Source: Carallia brachiata (lineage: Eukaryota > Streptophyta > Magnoliopsida > Malpighiales > Rhizophoraceae). Taken from it: a stretch of 64,000 nucleotides of DNA. The stretch's first letter is position 1; every line of letters starts with the position of its first letter. The notes below the pieces were generated by a model. It searched no databases. It was not told the DNA's origin and saw only the letters and a program-made list of their open reading frames with translations. The stretch lies in contig JADCRB010000064.1 in NCBI GenBank assembly GCA_021464245.1, positions 1,322,218-1,386,217 on the forward strand. Reading direction: 5' to 3'. This document shows, one piece after another, positions 25,306 to 38,800 of this stretch. Both the position numbers and the translations under genes were made by a program.

Positions 25306-25640
25306 ATACTCAAATTTAAGGTAAGTATACTTAATTTTGAAATTTTAACTATTTGATACTTAAAATTCGATTGAAGTATAATTTCTTTGATTTAAATATG
25401 AGTAACTTTTTAAATTAAGAATACTTGTACTCGGATTTGAATTATTGTACTCGATTTTAAAAATTTAAGTATCTACTAAAAATTCGAATTTTGGGTAGGA
25501 TTCTCTAATTTTGAGTAACTTTTTAATTAAACATATTTTTGTATTCAAATACGAAGTATTTATATTTAATTTTAAAAGTTTAATCAGTCATGTACTTAAA
25601 ATTTTAAATTTGAGTGCAAGTCTTTCAATTTAAATATATT
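25306..25640. repeat. Degenerate tandem repeat, about three units of 100-130 bp
   Basis: Units start near 25306 (TACTCAAATTTAAGG), 25438 (TACTCGGATTTGAATT) and 25542 (TATTCAAATACGAAG). Each continues with a TTAATTTTGAAA-like stretch, a TACTTAAAATT stretch and a TTTAAATAT stretch. ACTCACAAAATATG also appears on both sides, near 25272 and 25673, and could be flanking duplicated sequence. Divergence between units is high. Confidence 0.45.
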
Positions 25641-26667
25641 TTCTCCAATTTGGGCAACTACTTTGTGAGTTGACTCACAAAATATGTGATGTATATATAA
25701 GTATGTATATGTACGTCCAGGCAAAATGATTTCATTGCCTGCAAACTCATTATATGTTTTGAAACAAGGGTGGAAAATTGTGAAGTAATTAAGTACACGC
25801 GAGGGGATTTAGTGGTGAGACTTTAGGTCCTATGGTTCTCCTCTGCTACTGCTTTTTGTCTTTTATTTTCATGTTTTTTATTTTTAAGACACTTCAGCCA
25901 CTACTTTCAGACTAGAAAATGAAGGGCTTTGGAAGGAGAAGTAGGCGGCAGCAGCTGTGAGATTGGTGGCAATTTCGATGATATGTGACTTAGCCCAGTA
26001 CTGAGATTTCCATCCTTTTTGGTTTTTTTTTTAATTATCAACAAATGTATTATTAACTAAATTACAAGAATCATGTGGATTGAATATATCTCAAAGTGGT
26101 TGGAACTGTGATTGTCGACCATAAGGTTTAACGTTGAAATCCTAGATTTTACTCATATAACCCCTCTCCTCCTATTGTTCCAAAAGAAAAAAAAAAGAAT
26201 AAAATAAATTACAAAAATCAAGAATCCCAAAAGATGTAATTGTTTTTAAGAAAAAATCAATGAGCCATCGTGCTTTGGGTACACAACGTAAAAGATGAGT
26301 GACCCAGTCAAATTGAAATGGGGACACTTTGGGTTTGCCTTTTTTGAATTTTGATCTGTCAAATTGAATGAGCCCTCCAAATCTGGAATTATAAAGGTGC
26401 CGATGACCCAGTCACACTGTTGAGAAAGACATTCCTAGACGGGGACAGTGACTTGGCTAGAACTTAAACTCCATGTAGTTGGAGGGTATATTTTAGTTTT
26501 TTTTTTTTACAAAAATAAAACTTAAAAATAAATGAGTATTACCTTAAAATCTTAAATGTAAATCATAAATGATATGAACTAAAAAAATTTCTTCCATAAA
26601 ATAATGTAAACAAAGCATTGCTTGGTCCGTATAGCTTTCTCCGTCGCGTAAAGGGATCAACACATGA

Positions 26668-26696
26668 AAAAAAGAAAGAAAGAAAGAAAGAAAGAA
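26668..26696. repeat. (GAAA)n microsatellite
   Basis: About six consecutive GAAA units inside an A-rich stretch. Its reverse-complement type, (TTTC)n, occurs at about 36973-36995. Confidence 0.8.
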
Positions 26697-29600
26697 TGTA
26701 CTAGTAGTAAACAGATTTTTTATAGGGCGGAAGATTTACATGATAAGATAACAAAATAAAAATTAACTAAATCAGCAAAGTAGTATTTGTAAAGGATGTA
26801 AACAAATTAACCTTTTTTTTTCGGTATTGCCTTCTGTTTAAATTCCATTAGATTGTCATCATGTTCATGTCAACATAGACAGTTCAACTTGTGTGACACA
26901 ACGTTTGCACTGCAAAGGCCACAATGCCAACAATGAAAATCAAGAAAGATGAAATACCGTACTTAACCAATGGAGGACTGGGAGGGGCGCAGCCGTGCAG
27001 AAGTGAAGATGGCGAAGTATTGTCCTTTCGGCTCGACTACGTAAGTGGGAGGTATGCAGGATGCACGGAGTCCACTCAATGACTCTTACATTAATTTTTA
27101 TTTCTTGAATTTTCAAAAATTATTTACCAAATTATACTACATCAGCATGCCAAGTATGTTCTTCCCACAAAGTTTTCCGTTTTTGTAAACAAGCGGAAAG
27201 AAAGGAGATATGTATCGGTGTCAACATTTTTTACCACCACCCCACAATCTGCGATTATCTTTCTCTTGCTTGTTGAGTTGGGTGTAATTGATTGTTGTTG
27301 TCGTTTCTAAGTGTGGGGGTGGCTGGTGTCATTGTCGTTTCCAAAAGTTTTATTTGTATGCGACTGAGAGAGAGAGAGGGAGCACCTCTTGTCCGTGTTT
27401 CTATTACGGGAGCGCGATGCCTTTCTCATATTTCGTGCCGTTTTTATGAACCCTGCTACAAAGGATTTTTTTTGCGCTACTGTCAAACAGTATATTAAGT
27501 AATATTAAAATAATTATATAATTTATTTAATAATATTTAATAATTTATTTATATTTTTAATCAAATTTAGTGATCTCCGATTTATATTATTTTCATTGCG
27601 CCTAAAAAATTTTATTAATTTTTTTTCCTTGCTATTGTTTTTGGTCGACGCTTGACAAAAACTTTTGTTCTTATTAATCCTGTATATAGACCCTAATGAA
27701 TACTATAATGTCAAGATTTACGAGGTAGATACGATCTAATGACATCTTATGTACTTATGTTGAATTTGTTTTCTTCGTAACTAAAGCATTTTTTCGTTTA
27801 AGAAAACTTATTTCCACCAATTTTATTAATAATTCTAGGCTAAATCTTTAATTGATGTAATTTTTATGTTTTTTACTAGTTTGTGATTAATCTTTTAAGG
27901 TTTTCTTTTGTGCAATTAATTTGTATAACCTGTTAAAGTAAAGCAGTATTAGTAATTAATAAGAAAGAATAAACAATCAGAGAAGATGATTAGCTTAATC
28001 TGCCTCTTTACACCCTCTACATCTCTAAGCTCTTTCTCTGCCCTCTCTTTCTGCCTTGGAAATAAATAAAAAATAAAAATAACAGAACATTGTGCTCGTT
28101 TTATGCCATTGTCACTGTTGCATAATCTAATCGCCTCCTCCGAATCAATTCTACCACCATACCACATTTGTGTGGTTGAATTGCTTAAAAAATTTTAAAT
28201 TTGTGCCAAAAATTACGAGTTTCAATCCTGACAAAGTAAAGTAGCAGGACCGAACCTACGGCCACCACTTAAAATGAAAAATATTGTAATCATTTGCTCG
28301 TTTTGCAACCTTCCTATATAGAGAGTTGCAATACTCTCGAGTAGGATTGTAAGATATTATATTTATTTTTTTTATTTTTTACATAAAAAAAAAAAACCTA
28401 CCACCATTCACCAGAACACACAAAGTTGCAAATTAGAAATAGGGCCGGGACAGGCTGATATTTTTTCGGTTTTTGGATGAATGCTACGATTGTACAAGAA
28501 CAATATAATTTCACCTGCTTTATAATTTCTCGTGGGGTTTGACGGACGCAAAGAAAGGGCTGTAGCTGTAAGCATGACATAAGGAATATATTTGTTTGCA
28601 TCTCTTTCTACTTATTAATATAGATTCATCTACTGATTCATCAAAAACGAGGAATATATTTGCATTCCAAATGGGTCTTGGTCTCTTCAAAGTGTGGGTT
28701 CCGCATCAAAACATAGTTGAGATATCTCACTATATTTATTTATTTCCAGGGCGATGGGCAGTTATAGGCACCATTTGATGGTGGGCACATGATTAGTTGG
28801 AAGAGCTCTGCTTTACCTGAGTTGTTAATTAATGTGGGCCTCATCGTTTATGCAAATATGTGATCATCAGTCTTGTCCAGGTTTCGGAGGCGCTTGTTGA
28901 TGTTGTCTCCGAATGTAGTTCTGTTTTGCTTTGTTTTACGTATTTTTGTTTCCCTTACAAATGGTAATGATCTAGGAGGTTATGTTTGGGCTGAGTAGCC
29001 TTAATTCGCTAGTAGTTGGAGATATATTCCCACAAATTGTGTCATGGGTCACTAAATCTCTGCCTGGAAATTCATCTCACAAAGCTAAACTGAAAGCCAG
29101 AATCAATATTTCCAGGGTGAATAATTGGATACTAATGAGAACCTCTTAGTAACTTTTTAAAGAATTATAAGCTGGTCTACAAGCCAGGCAAATTGTTGAT
29201 GTTGGTGATGGGTATTCTCCTGCCAGGGATTTGGAATAAAGGGGTGTGTGTCCAATAAAGGCTTCAGAGGGAACATAGAAGCTACAACGAATAAGGCTAC
29301 TCCTGGTAAAAGGCAGAGAAGTAAAGGCCATCTTAAAATGGGCGGCACTGAACAGGAAATTGAAAGTAAAGGATGTGAAAAAGGTGCTGCATTGTGTTTT
29401 ATTAGGTGATATTGTAGTTTTGTTGAACTTTACTGTTTGGAAACGTGTAGGAATGTGATTCTTTTGTATGATATGTTTTGTTGGGTATCCTTTTCACTCA
29501 GAGAAGTTATGAATGAAATTGAAAATACTGTTAAAAGAAGACTTTCTAAAGAATTATATGGACTATTTTTTTAATAATTTAGATTTAAATTATATAAAAT

Positions 29601-30689
29601 TAGGCGTGGAAAATGGTCTCATGACAGTGAGATTGGGGCAAAAGGTGTTTGTGCTTCATCTCTAACGAAAAAATTCTTCGGAAAAAAGTTAGTTTTATTT
29701 GAAATAAATTACTGCGATATATGAAATCGATTTGGTTAACCTTAAGAGCAGTTTGCCAAAAAAGGAGTGAACATTCTGTTTGAGATATTATTTTTGGCTA
29801 TTGCGAATAAGGAATGGGCGTCCATCTTCGATATGGATTTCTCCGTAAATAATGCCACAATCACGGCAGCTGTCTTCACAACTTAGGTACTCTTCAAGGT
29901 AATATCCAGCGAAACATGTTCCATACAAGGGCAAAAGTGCCAATGAATGAGTCCCAATTGACAACCGGAATTTTGTATTTAGTAGTCCATATAATATATG
30001 GAGAAGTTTGAGAAATTTCGAATCACGACGAGCAGCTGAAAATTTCTAATGATCGGAGTAATGAACGCGCGTATGCCAGTAAATACTTTTAGGATTGAAA
30101 AGTTTTCAGCAAATTATTTTGAAGTTCACTATACAAATGAGAAAATTTGATTGGAGTCAGACATAACACATATTGTTTGATCATAATCTTTTTGATTTAA
30201 TCTTAAACTATCATCATGTATTAAAAGATTAAAAATATACAAAGAATGATTATGATGATATTTATCTCATATCAACTCGAGCATATTCATGTAATATTTT
30301 CAAATTATAAATTGCTGATAAACCAAATTGGCTTCGTTTCAAAGTCACATTTAAAGCCTTTATATAATTCGAATTGGAATATGACCGCCGTCAACTTCAA
30401 GCAACATTAATTGGAAACATGGTAGGGGCTGAATGTCGACTTCTTATAGCGCCGTTGCTCTTTCCTTACTTTAAGACTTTAATTTCCAGTATTTACCTTC
30501 CTCATTATTGAACCAAGTAATTTCTTCTACCACCCAACTGTCATGCATGGGGTCCATCATGAATTATTTACTTGCCGGATAATATTAAAAAAAAATTATG
30601 CAATCTATTTTTAATTTGCCTTTTCTTTTTTTAACTTTTTTATCGATATTTTAATTTTAATTTTAAAGACATAGGGAGTCATTTGTAAT

Positions 30690-30860
30690 TTTGGCGGGAC
30701 GCTTCTGCTCTGTCTAAGTTAGATGTAGAGGAGTGGTTCTTTGTTCAGTTTGGGTGACCTTAGAAGCGCCACTGTGCCGGGAGTCCTGTATTTTGCTTGG
30801 TGTCCTTTGTTAAACGATGCCATGAATAAAAATTTTCTTTCCCCTTAGAAAAAAAAAAAG
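30690..30860. mobile_element. Probable 3' end of a LINE-type retroposon (plus orientation)
   Basis: A moderately GC-rich stretch ends in CGATGCCATGAATAAAAATT, then TTTCTTTCCCCTTAG and an A run. This layout (ATGAATAAA near the end, then a poly-A tail) is what 5'-truncated plant L1 insertions look like. There is no reverse transcriptase sequence upstream, so any such insertion is very short. Confidence 0.35.
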
Positions 30861-33800
30861 CACCAGTAATAATTTTTGGACGTCTAAAGCACCGATAACA
30901 ATTGAAATTTTGTAGTTACAATGATTTCAGTCGATCGGCATTTCAATATTTCTAATCGATTATCACAAGTATGCTTGTGAAATATTGGTATCTGCTTTGA
31001 GTTTTACAATACGGTAATACGAGAAAGAGACATATAATTTATTTATAGTATTTATTAAATATTTATTTTTTATGAATTTATTATATTTTTATAATTTAAT
31101 AATATATTATTGAATGTCGAAAACATATTTTTTCTTAGGTTGTAAATAAGTTTTATTCATTTGGTTTTCCTACTATTAAAACAGATGCTGAGAATTCCAA
31201 TATCGCCATCGGGACATGTGGCAGCACCCCAGATACCTAGCAAGAAGGAATAATCAGACACCTTTTATAGCCATCTCTTTTGACAGCCTTTGCCAAAAAG
31301 CTCCGCGAAGTAGCAAAAAGGTATACGAGCAGAGCACCATCTCTCACAAATATGCGCCACTAAGCTCTTACGCAGAGCTTTATTTCTTGTTGGCAATTAA
31401 ACTTTATTAGTTGGGCTAGGGGCTGAGGCCGGCTTTTGCTTAGATCTTCTTCAATAGAAAGGCAGATACGCTAGCTAGCTCGGATGGGGTTCAAATGGTT
31501 GCTTTATTTGCTTTTGGATGATCAAAAGGCAAAAAGGTCCGTGTACATATTTGAATACTTTAATAATTTTTTTATTATATTTTACATATAATCATATATT
31601 TTAAATTTTAGAATAACACTTATTTAATTTTTAATTTTAATTTTATAAAAAATAAATAAAATAATGAGTTTGACTACTTTAATAAAGTCATGTAAAGTTA
31701 CTTGGATTTACCCACTCTAGCTTCTTTCTGTTTCCTTGTCTCCTTTTTAATGGCCTGAAAGGGGCTAAACGTAAGCTGTATATGGTCCAATTGGAACTCA
31801 GAAGTCTTAAAAAGTGCCTTCATTCAATTGATCAATATTTATTTCAAGACTGAAATAGACGTGTATATATATATATATAAAGTTAATTGAATAATCAAGA
31901 AACTACAATCAACATCTCAATGTCGATCCATTGCCGCAAGTAGGTTTGCAACTTTTTAAACGATTCTGTTTCCCAAAATGATGCTCTAATGACTGAAACT
32001 TTATATATTCATCTTGGACTGTTCAAGTTCTAATTTAATGAGGGTGTGAGACCTTTGGAAATTGAGCAAGCAAGACCGTACTTGACATGATATATCAATC
32101 TTTCTGTCAAGCCATATTAAAATTGATTCTAAAAAAAAAAATGGCAAGTTGATTCTCTTTTTTTTTTTTTTTTTTTTTGAGAAATGGCAAGTTGATTCTC
32201 AAAAAGAGTGAACAACTAGCACCATCAAAATTAAGAATTAGCCATACTAAAAAAAACAAAAAAAAAAAAAGCAAAAGAGGAGACCATAAAGAAGAAATAT
32301 GGGTAGTTAATATATGAAAAAGCGTTGAAGGGGATATATATCAAAGCCAACTAATTGACTCACATGCAAAGCTCATCCCATGACTTACATCTAAGTGCGT
32401 TTAATTAAAGTTTTATTTTGAACAAAATTCGAGCAAAAGCTAAGCTTAGTCAAAATAAGAATACTGTTCGTCCTCTCAAAAAACACAAAGCATGATTTTA
32501 AATTTTTGTAATCCAATACCTAATTTATTGGTAATATATATTGCTGTAATAATAGTTATCATTAATCGTAATTATAATTGTGCTAGTCCCAACAACTGCA
32601 GTTCATGGCAATGTTGTCCTCAACTCATCAATTTATCAAAACATGGAAGTACAAAAAAACTTTTTACATATATAGCTACAAAAAGCACAAGAGGTTACGG
32701 CTTCTTTGTTTTTGCAAATGCTTGTGCCTATCTAATATTCAATTGAGTGGGTGCTTTTATATATATATATATATATGGTTACTTTCGGTTGGATTCGTAA
32801 ACTTGCTGTAGCATTTGTACTTGGGCGCTGTACTTTCCCGAAATGGTAAACGAACCAACTCGAAATAAGAGACCCACACAGCATGCCAAATCCCACGTGG
32901 GCCGCATTGCTTCACATGGTTTTGCGAAACATTCTTGTCCAATTCCACCACAATTATGACCCCAACTCTCGCTTTTTTCACAAAACTATCCCATGCACAG
33001 TGTTGTAATACATATACTTAATGAAACTATGAGACATCATATCTGCTTTATTACAGAAAAAAGGGGTTTAATTAGGCTCGCTACTAACCATGTGATTTAG
33101 TGACAGAAGAGTTGGATTCTCTGTTATATAAGTTCACATCTTGGTATACATACTGAGAAAAAAAATAAAGGTCCAACTGAGCTTAGCCAATTACATACAC
33201 TCTCAAAGTGTCAAACTCCTCGCTTAAGTAGACATTTCAGTGTCCCACCGTGAAAATGCATATTGCCAGGGTGAAAAAATTGATAAGCAGATAAGGTGAG
33301 GGTTTCAAAAAAAAAAAAAAGATTTGTAGGCTAGGCAGTATAGAGAATTTGTTGTCTCTGTTCTATATCTTCTTGCCACCAATCAAGTAATTTTAACTTG
33401 ATACCTTGAGAGTCAAAAATATAATTTAAATCAGAACTTTCAAACTCTTCTACCGTCTATATTAACAAAAAAAAAAAACAAATAATTATATATAACCACA
33501 AAATAATCAAATAAAAATCAAATCCACGTAAAATTTCAGATTAACTGGAATTTTCATAACTTGGATGTACGAAATAACGTTTTGTGACCGTGAAAACGAC
33601 CTCAGCGACTCCATGTTGTTGGGACCATGTGGATATAGATTAAAAGATATGATCATAATTTAATGAAAAAAAAAAAGAGGTACCTATGACATAGATTCAT
33701 TGATATTAGTTAATTCACTTTGTCATAATTATTAAGATATAATTTGACATTTTAAAAGTGACAAAGTAGTTTATGGCTTTGTTAACTGGCTATGTTTATT

Positions 33801-34899
33801 GCTCTAAAATCATTTAAATGGCACTTATGATTAGGAGTTGCAGGGAGCCCATTGGCGAGCTTCTGACGTCGAATTTAGCCCAAACACCAAAGTCCGACGC
33901 CCTATGTTACATGTTGGCGATGAAAGTTATGGAGTCTTATTGGGACCTTTGTCATCCGAAAGAACACAGGATGCTTACTTTTGCAGATTGGGGTAGGCTG
34001 CCACCACTCGATCCATGATCCATCATGTTTGACCCACGTATAGCAGATTATGTAACGAAGAAGTTGTTTTATGGGCGGTTTAACTAGTTTAAGAAATTCA
34101 GACCTATGTTAAAGATTACGGATTTAAATTCTATTGGAGTTAAGTAGTGAGGCTAAATTTGTTATTTACTATATAGTACAGGAAATTCTATAACCTTCCA
34201 CTTGCTCTGTACTTTTTAGATATAAAATCGTAATACTCTCTAATAAAATTGTAGACACCACTCATGTTCCTCCCTTTTAAAAACCCTAGATCTCGAAGAA
34301 GTTGATATATATCAAAAGCATGAGTGAATGTCCGCTTTGCTAGTCAACCATGTAGTTCTTGTGCAAGATCTAGGTATTGGACGATGGTCAAAATAAGCGA
34401 ATATATATTATGGTGTGATTCCTTAATCAAGTGTGAAAGGAGCGAGCAAAATTTAAAATGGCAATCATTTTTGTTCCTCTAACTAATTCCTGATCATCAA
34501 ATTAAATGTGGTCGCACTTGTTCATCAATTAAGCTCATGTTTTGCCAACGTAGAAGCCAACTGTGATTGATGTACATGTTTCAATTTAGAGATCCAATGC
34601 GTGTCCCAATAAAACGTGTCTAGAAAATATTCGTAACGTAATGAATTTATAATTTTTTGTAATTATATTAATAAAATATAAAAAAGTATATTATTTTTTT
34701 CATTTTATAATTTATTATTATAATTACACAAATTACTTATAAACACTAGTCAAACAATTTTTTTTCGGCACATAAACATTTTCCTTTAATTTATGTGAGT
34801 TACAAGGACAGGGCTGATTTCATGTGCGTTGACAATTCGATGATATAAATGACCGAAGAATTAGATTTGTAGAACCATGCAGGCACATTGATCCACAAA

Positions 34900-35860
34900 A
34901 GGAATTGTGATGAAAACCGGACATGGGGCGGCCCGGTTTTTTGGGGGTTTGATCGGTGGTTTCAACTAAAGGTAGGTCGGTTTAGACGGTTTAGTGGAAA
35001 AAATTATAATTAATTTATTATAGTGGTGGTTTCAAAATTTTAAATTACAATCAATCTGTCAACCGTACAAATCGTCCAAATCAATCCGTAAAATGGTGGG
35101 TTAATTTGGACGATTTGGACTGTTTTCTTAATTTTAAAACTTATTTTTGATTTTTTTAAAATATTTATATAAAATAAAATCTAAATATTTCAATTAAATA
35201 TTAAATTAAAAATTTGAAAATTTAGTATAAAAGATTGAATTCTAAAAGTAAGTTTTCGATTTTTCTAATACTAATTTCACGTGTAATCAAGTCACAAAAA
35301 GATTGAATTTTAATTGTATAAAAGACCTTGTAGTCCAACTTTAAGTATAATTGAGATGCACAAAGACCTTATGAGTACAATTTTAATTAATTTCATAAGT
35401 AATCAACAGCAATCCAAAGCTTATATTTTTAAATACAATTTTGAATTATAACATGCATCAAGATCGTGGGATCAAAGAAGTAACATTTTTAAACATTTAA
35501 ATGCACACAAACTTAAAAATATTGTTAAAACTTATACCTTATTATCCTAAATAAAAGAAATTAATGGTTAAAAATTACTCATTCTTAACAGTGATTGGAT
35601 CCTTTTCAATTATTTTTGAAAAATTAAAAAATAAAAATAATATATGTTACACACACATACATATATATATATATACTGATTGGATCGGTTAACCGCGGTT
35701 TTTAAAATTATAAAATCGCCACTAATTCGCCTTTGACGGTTTTAAAAATTTTAAAACTGTGAATAATCTTTTTTTTTTGTGATTTTAGTAGATGCAAATA
35801 AATTCAATACAAATTGGGCGGTTTTTGACAGGTTAAACAATTTATGAAAAGCCTAGTTTC
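34900..35860. mobile_element. hAT-like non-autonomous element, long copy
   Basis: Its right part (about 35680-35860) is clearly related, in reverse orientation, to the element at 48212-48397: shared pieces include TTTTAAAACTGTGAATAAT and the end TTTATGAAAAGCCTA. Its left part (about 34970-35130) is related to the block at 49310-49445 through TTTGGACGATTTGGACT and CAAATCGTCCAAA. The interior is AT-rich with no transposase. The left terminus is uncertain. Confidence 0.5.
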
Positions 35861-38800
35861 AACGATAACTTTGAAAAGGAATTAACTCTTCGAAAGACAA
35901 AAAAAAAAAAAAAAAATGGAAAGATAGAAACTTTTCTCAGGTAAAGAGGCAACTGATAATTTGGATACTTGTGGACATAGAGATTGAAGGAGAAAAATAT
36001 TATTTGATATTTTTTAAGTAAAATTAAAATAATATAAAATAATTAAATAATTAAATTTTAAAAAATAAAAAATATATATATAAATTATTACATATTATTA
36101 AATAAATTAAATATTACTAATATCTGTTAATTCAAGTGGTGAGAAATTTGATTTTTCTTAAATAATATCTCGATTTTGAGTTTTATGTATGAAAAAAATA
36201 GATAATAAGAAAATTTTATCCCTTTTAATTAGTTCACTAAACTTAAACTGAATTAATAAGAATCTATTAATCTTATGAATATTAAAATTTTTACGTAAAA
36301 AAATAATTTAAATATTTATTTTAATACTACCCATAAAATTATCGGTGATTTTAAAAAGAGTTCCCCTCCGTCATCATTTTCGTTGAATCTTCGGAAGTCC
36401 CACCATGAATCACTGCCACCTCTGCACCAAAGCAACGACAATCATGAACATGTCAAGTCGAAAGCACGCCCCTTCAACTTTTATGATTGATTTCCGCCCA
36501 TTTGAAATTCTCCCCTGGAGCTCCTATTACATATGATTTGACACATGGTACATTGCACAATTTTCTCTGTTTTTTTTTTTCTTTTTGAATTTTGTCTAAA
36601 AGGATAGAGAGAAAAAATAAAGTGAAAGAAAGTAGTGAGAAAAAAGTAAAGAGAGAGAATATAATTTTTTTTTATATTATTTAGAGTTATGAGAGAAATG
36701 TGAGGAGAAAAAGTAAAAAAAATAATAATTTATTTAGATACGAGAAGAAAATAAAGAGAAAGAAAATTTTTTTATTTATAAATAATAATTATAACCTTAT
36801 ATTTTTGTCACATTTTAATAGAGAAATATATATATTTTTTTGAAAATCTTAATCAACATGTTTGTATGATATATAAAACTACGGTAACATGTATATGTTA
36901 TTTGTATATATTTGTGTATATATATTTTGGTGAGAGTAGTTCAATACTTTTTGGTGGCAATTTATTGATCATTCTTTCTTTCTTTCTTTCTTTCTACTTA
37001 ATTCAAAACTTTTTGATGAAGGTAGATCAGTAATTTTACTATAACCATAATTTTGTGACCTTCACTTTCTCTTTAATCTGGAGAGAAAATTCGTACCGTT
37101 CAACTGCTGTACTTTTTCCTCTCCTTTTCACCAGTTTTTCTTTCGTCAGGTACAGTCAGTGCACTCCAAATGACAGAATATTGGATTGCTACAGTATTTT
37201 TCTTTCTTCGCTATTCTATGCACTCCAAACAAGTTGTAAAGTAAGGAGACAAGAAATATTAGATCCGGTGTCCTTAATTTATCGATTCCTTTTTAAGTGC
37301 CATAAAGAACAGCTATGAATTGGATCTGGTACCCGTAAAGAAAGGAACCCTGTTTTTACCAGATCAAGCCTTTAAGTTGAAGTGTATTACTAGGAAATTA
37401 GAAAAAGTTTTCTTTTTTTTATTTTTTTACAATAAAAAATTAAGAATAAAACCTTATAATCTCATTTGAAAGATTAAATTAATCACATTGCACAATAAGT
37501 TAAGACTTTATACTAAATTTATAAAAGAGTAAATTTTACTACGGCAGATAAGAGTCACTAACTTCTCTTATATTTATGTTAAGTTATACATATATTTAAT
37601 CTTATCTATGACGAGAATTCGAATACATGACTTCATAGTATAAACAAAACTCTCTAATCCTTTGAATCAAAACTATCGGTCATGTTGCGGTCATTATTTT
37701 CCCGAAGTTCTAGTAGTTCAGATTTGTAATTAAAACCTTGTATGTATTGAAATACATTGAAGGAAATCCAGCTCAAATCTTTTTTTTTTTTTCCCTTTTT
37801 TCATTGGTCATGCTGCTGTCATTATTTTCTGGAAACTCATTGTAGATGAAATTCTAGCATTGACCTGCATTCAAACCTCATCTCCAACACCTTTATTTGC
37901 TAAAGCCTTTCTTCAGTTTATGTATATCAGACCATCAGTGATCAGTGAAGGAAGTAAAAGATGGTCACCTGCTAGGCTGCTACGCGTATATTTACTTTGC
38001 ATATTCAATGGGCCACATAATGCGTAGGAATTCATGTTCATTACGTGGCCCACGGGAAGAGGTTTTTGCTATAGTATTTTGCATAAAGGTTACAGGACCT
38101 ATCATTGGGCCAGAAGAGGCCCAGTGATAATAAATTGAATTACAACTTTTGAACCGTGAGTTTTAATCAAACAGTGGGCGGACGTCCGCAACTCAAACTC
38201 GTACCTTTAATGAGTCTCAATGTAGTTTTCCATTTCTCGGTTCATGCAATGTGCTTGGGGCAGAAAGTTTTGCAGTAGCCCAACCACAGCGGGAACAAAG
38301 GAAGGGAAATTTTAGAATTTGTGATTCCTCATTTGGGAACTTTCTCATTCCTGCCATTCCAACTTGCTCAGAAATAATTTGTCAATTATTAGTTGTTGCT
38401 GCATTACTTTTATATAAACTTTCAAGTTAGAATCTCCCTTTGAAATTGTATAGCTAGACAATATTTAGAGTCTTGCTTGTGCATTAATGTCTTGAACTAT
38501 GCCAATTTTATTATTGTTGAGGAATGACCAGATGTCAAGATGATATAAGCGAATAACTCTGGTTGCTGATATTACAAAAGCAAAAAATTAGAGAGATTTT
38601 GAGAAATAGATTGGATGAGGATGTGAGAGAAAGAAAAATTGTGAGTCTTACGTGGAATTCACATTTAAAAAAAAAAAGAAAATCTTGTGATGTCCCATGT
38701 AGCAAGACCCAAAAAGAGAATTGATAAGAATTGAATTTTACCTCTAGTTAAGCTCTTTTTTTTTTTTCTCTTTTTTTCTCTTTTTTTAACAAGATATAGA

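Larger units (their letters stand above)
22124..34899. other. 12.8 kb of AT-rich intergenic DNA
   Basis: No supported gene or structural RNA. Contents I can name are a degenerate tandem repeat (25306-25640), a (GAAA)n microsatellite (26668-26696), a LINE-like tail (about 30690-30860), (TA)n runs (31865-31880, 32758-32776) and a direct repeat of ATGGCAAGTTGATTCTC at about 32140 and 32184 separated by a T run. Bases 28860-29530 are less AT-rich and resemble degraded transcript or retroelement sequence, but I could not place them. The frames at 27292, 28398, 31216 and 33818 have no recognisable domain. Confidence 0.4.

Noticed and set aside
28860..29530. Possible degraded retroposed transcript
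   Set aside because: Base composition is gene-like and it ends GAATGAAATTG, but no frame stays open or matches a family, so I did not call it.
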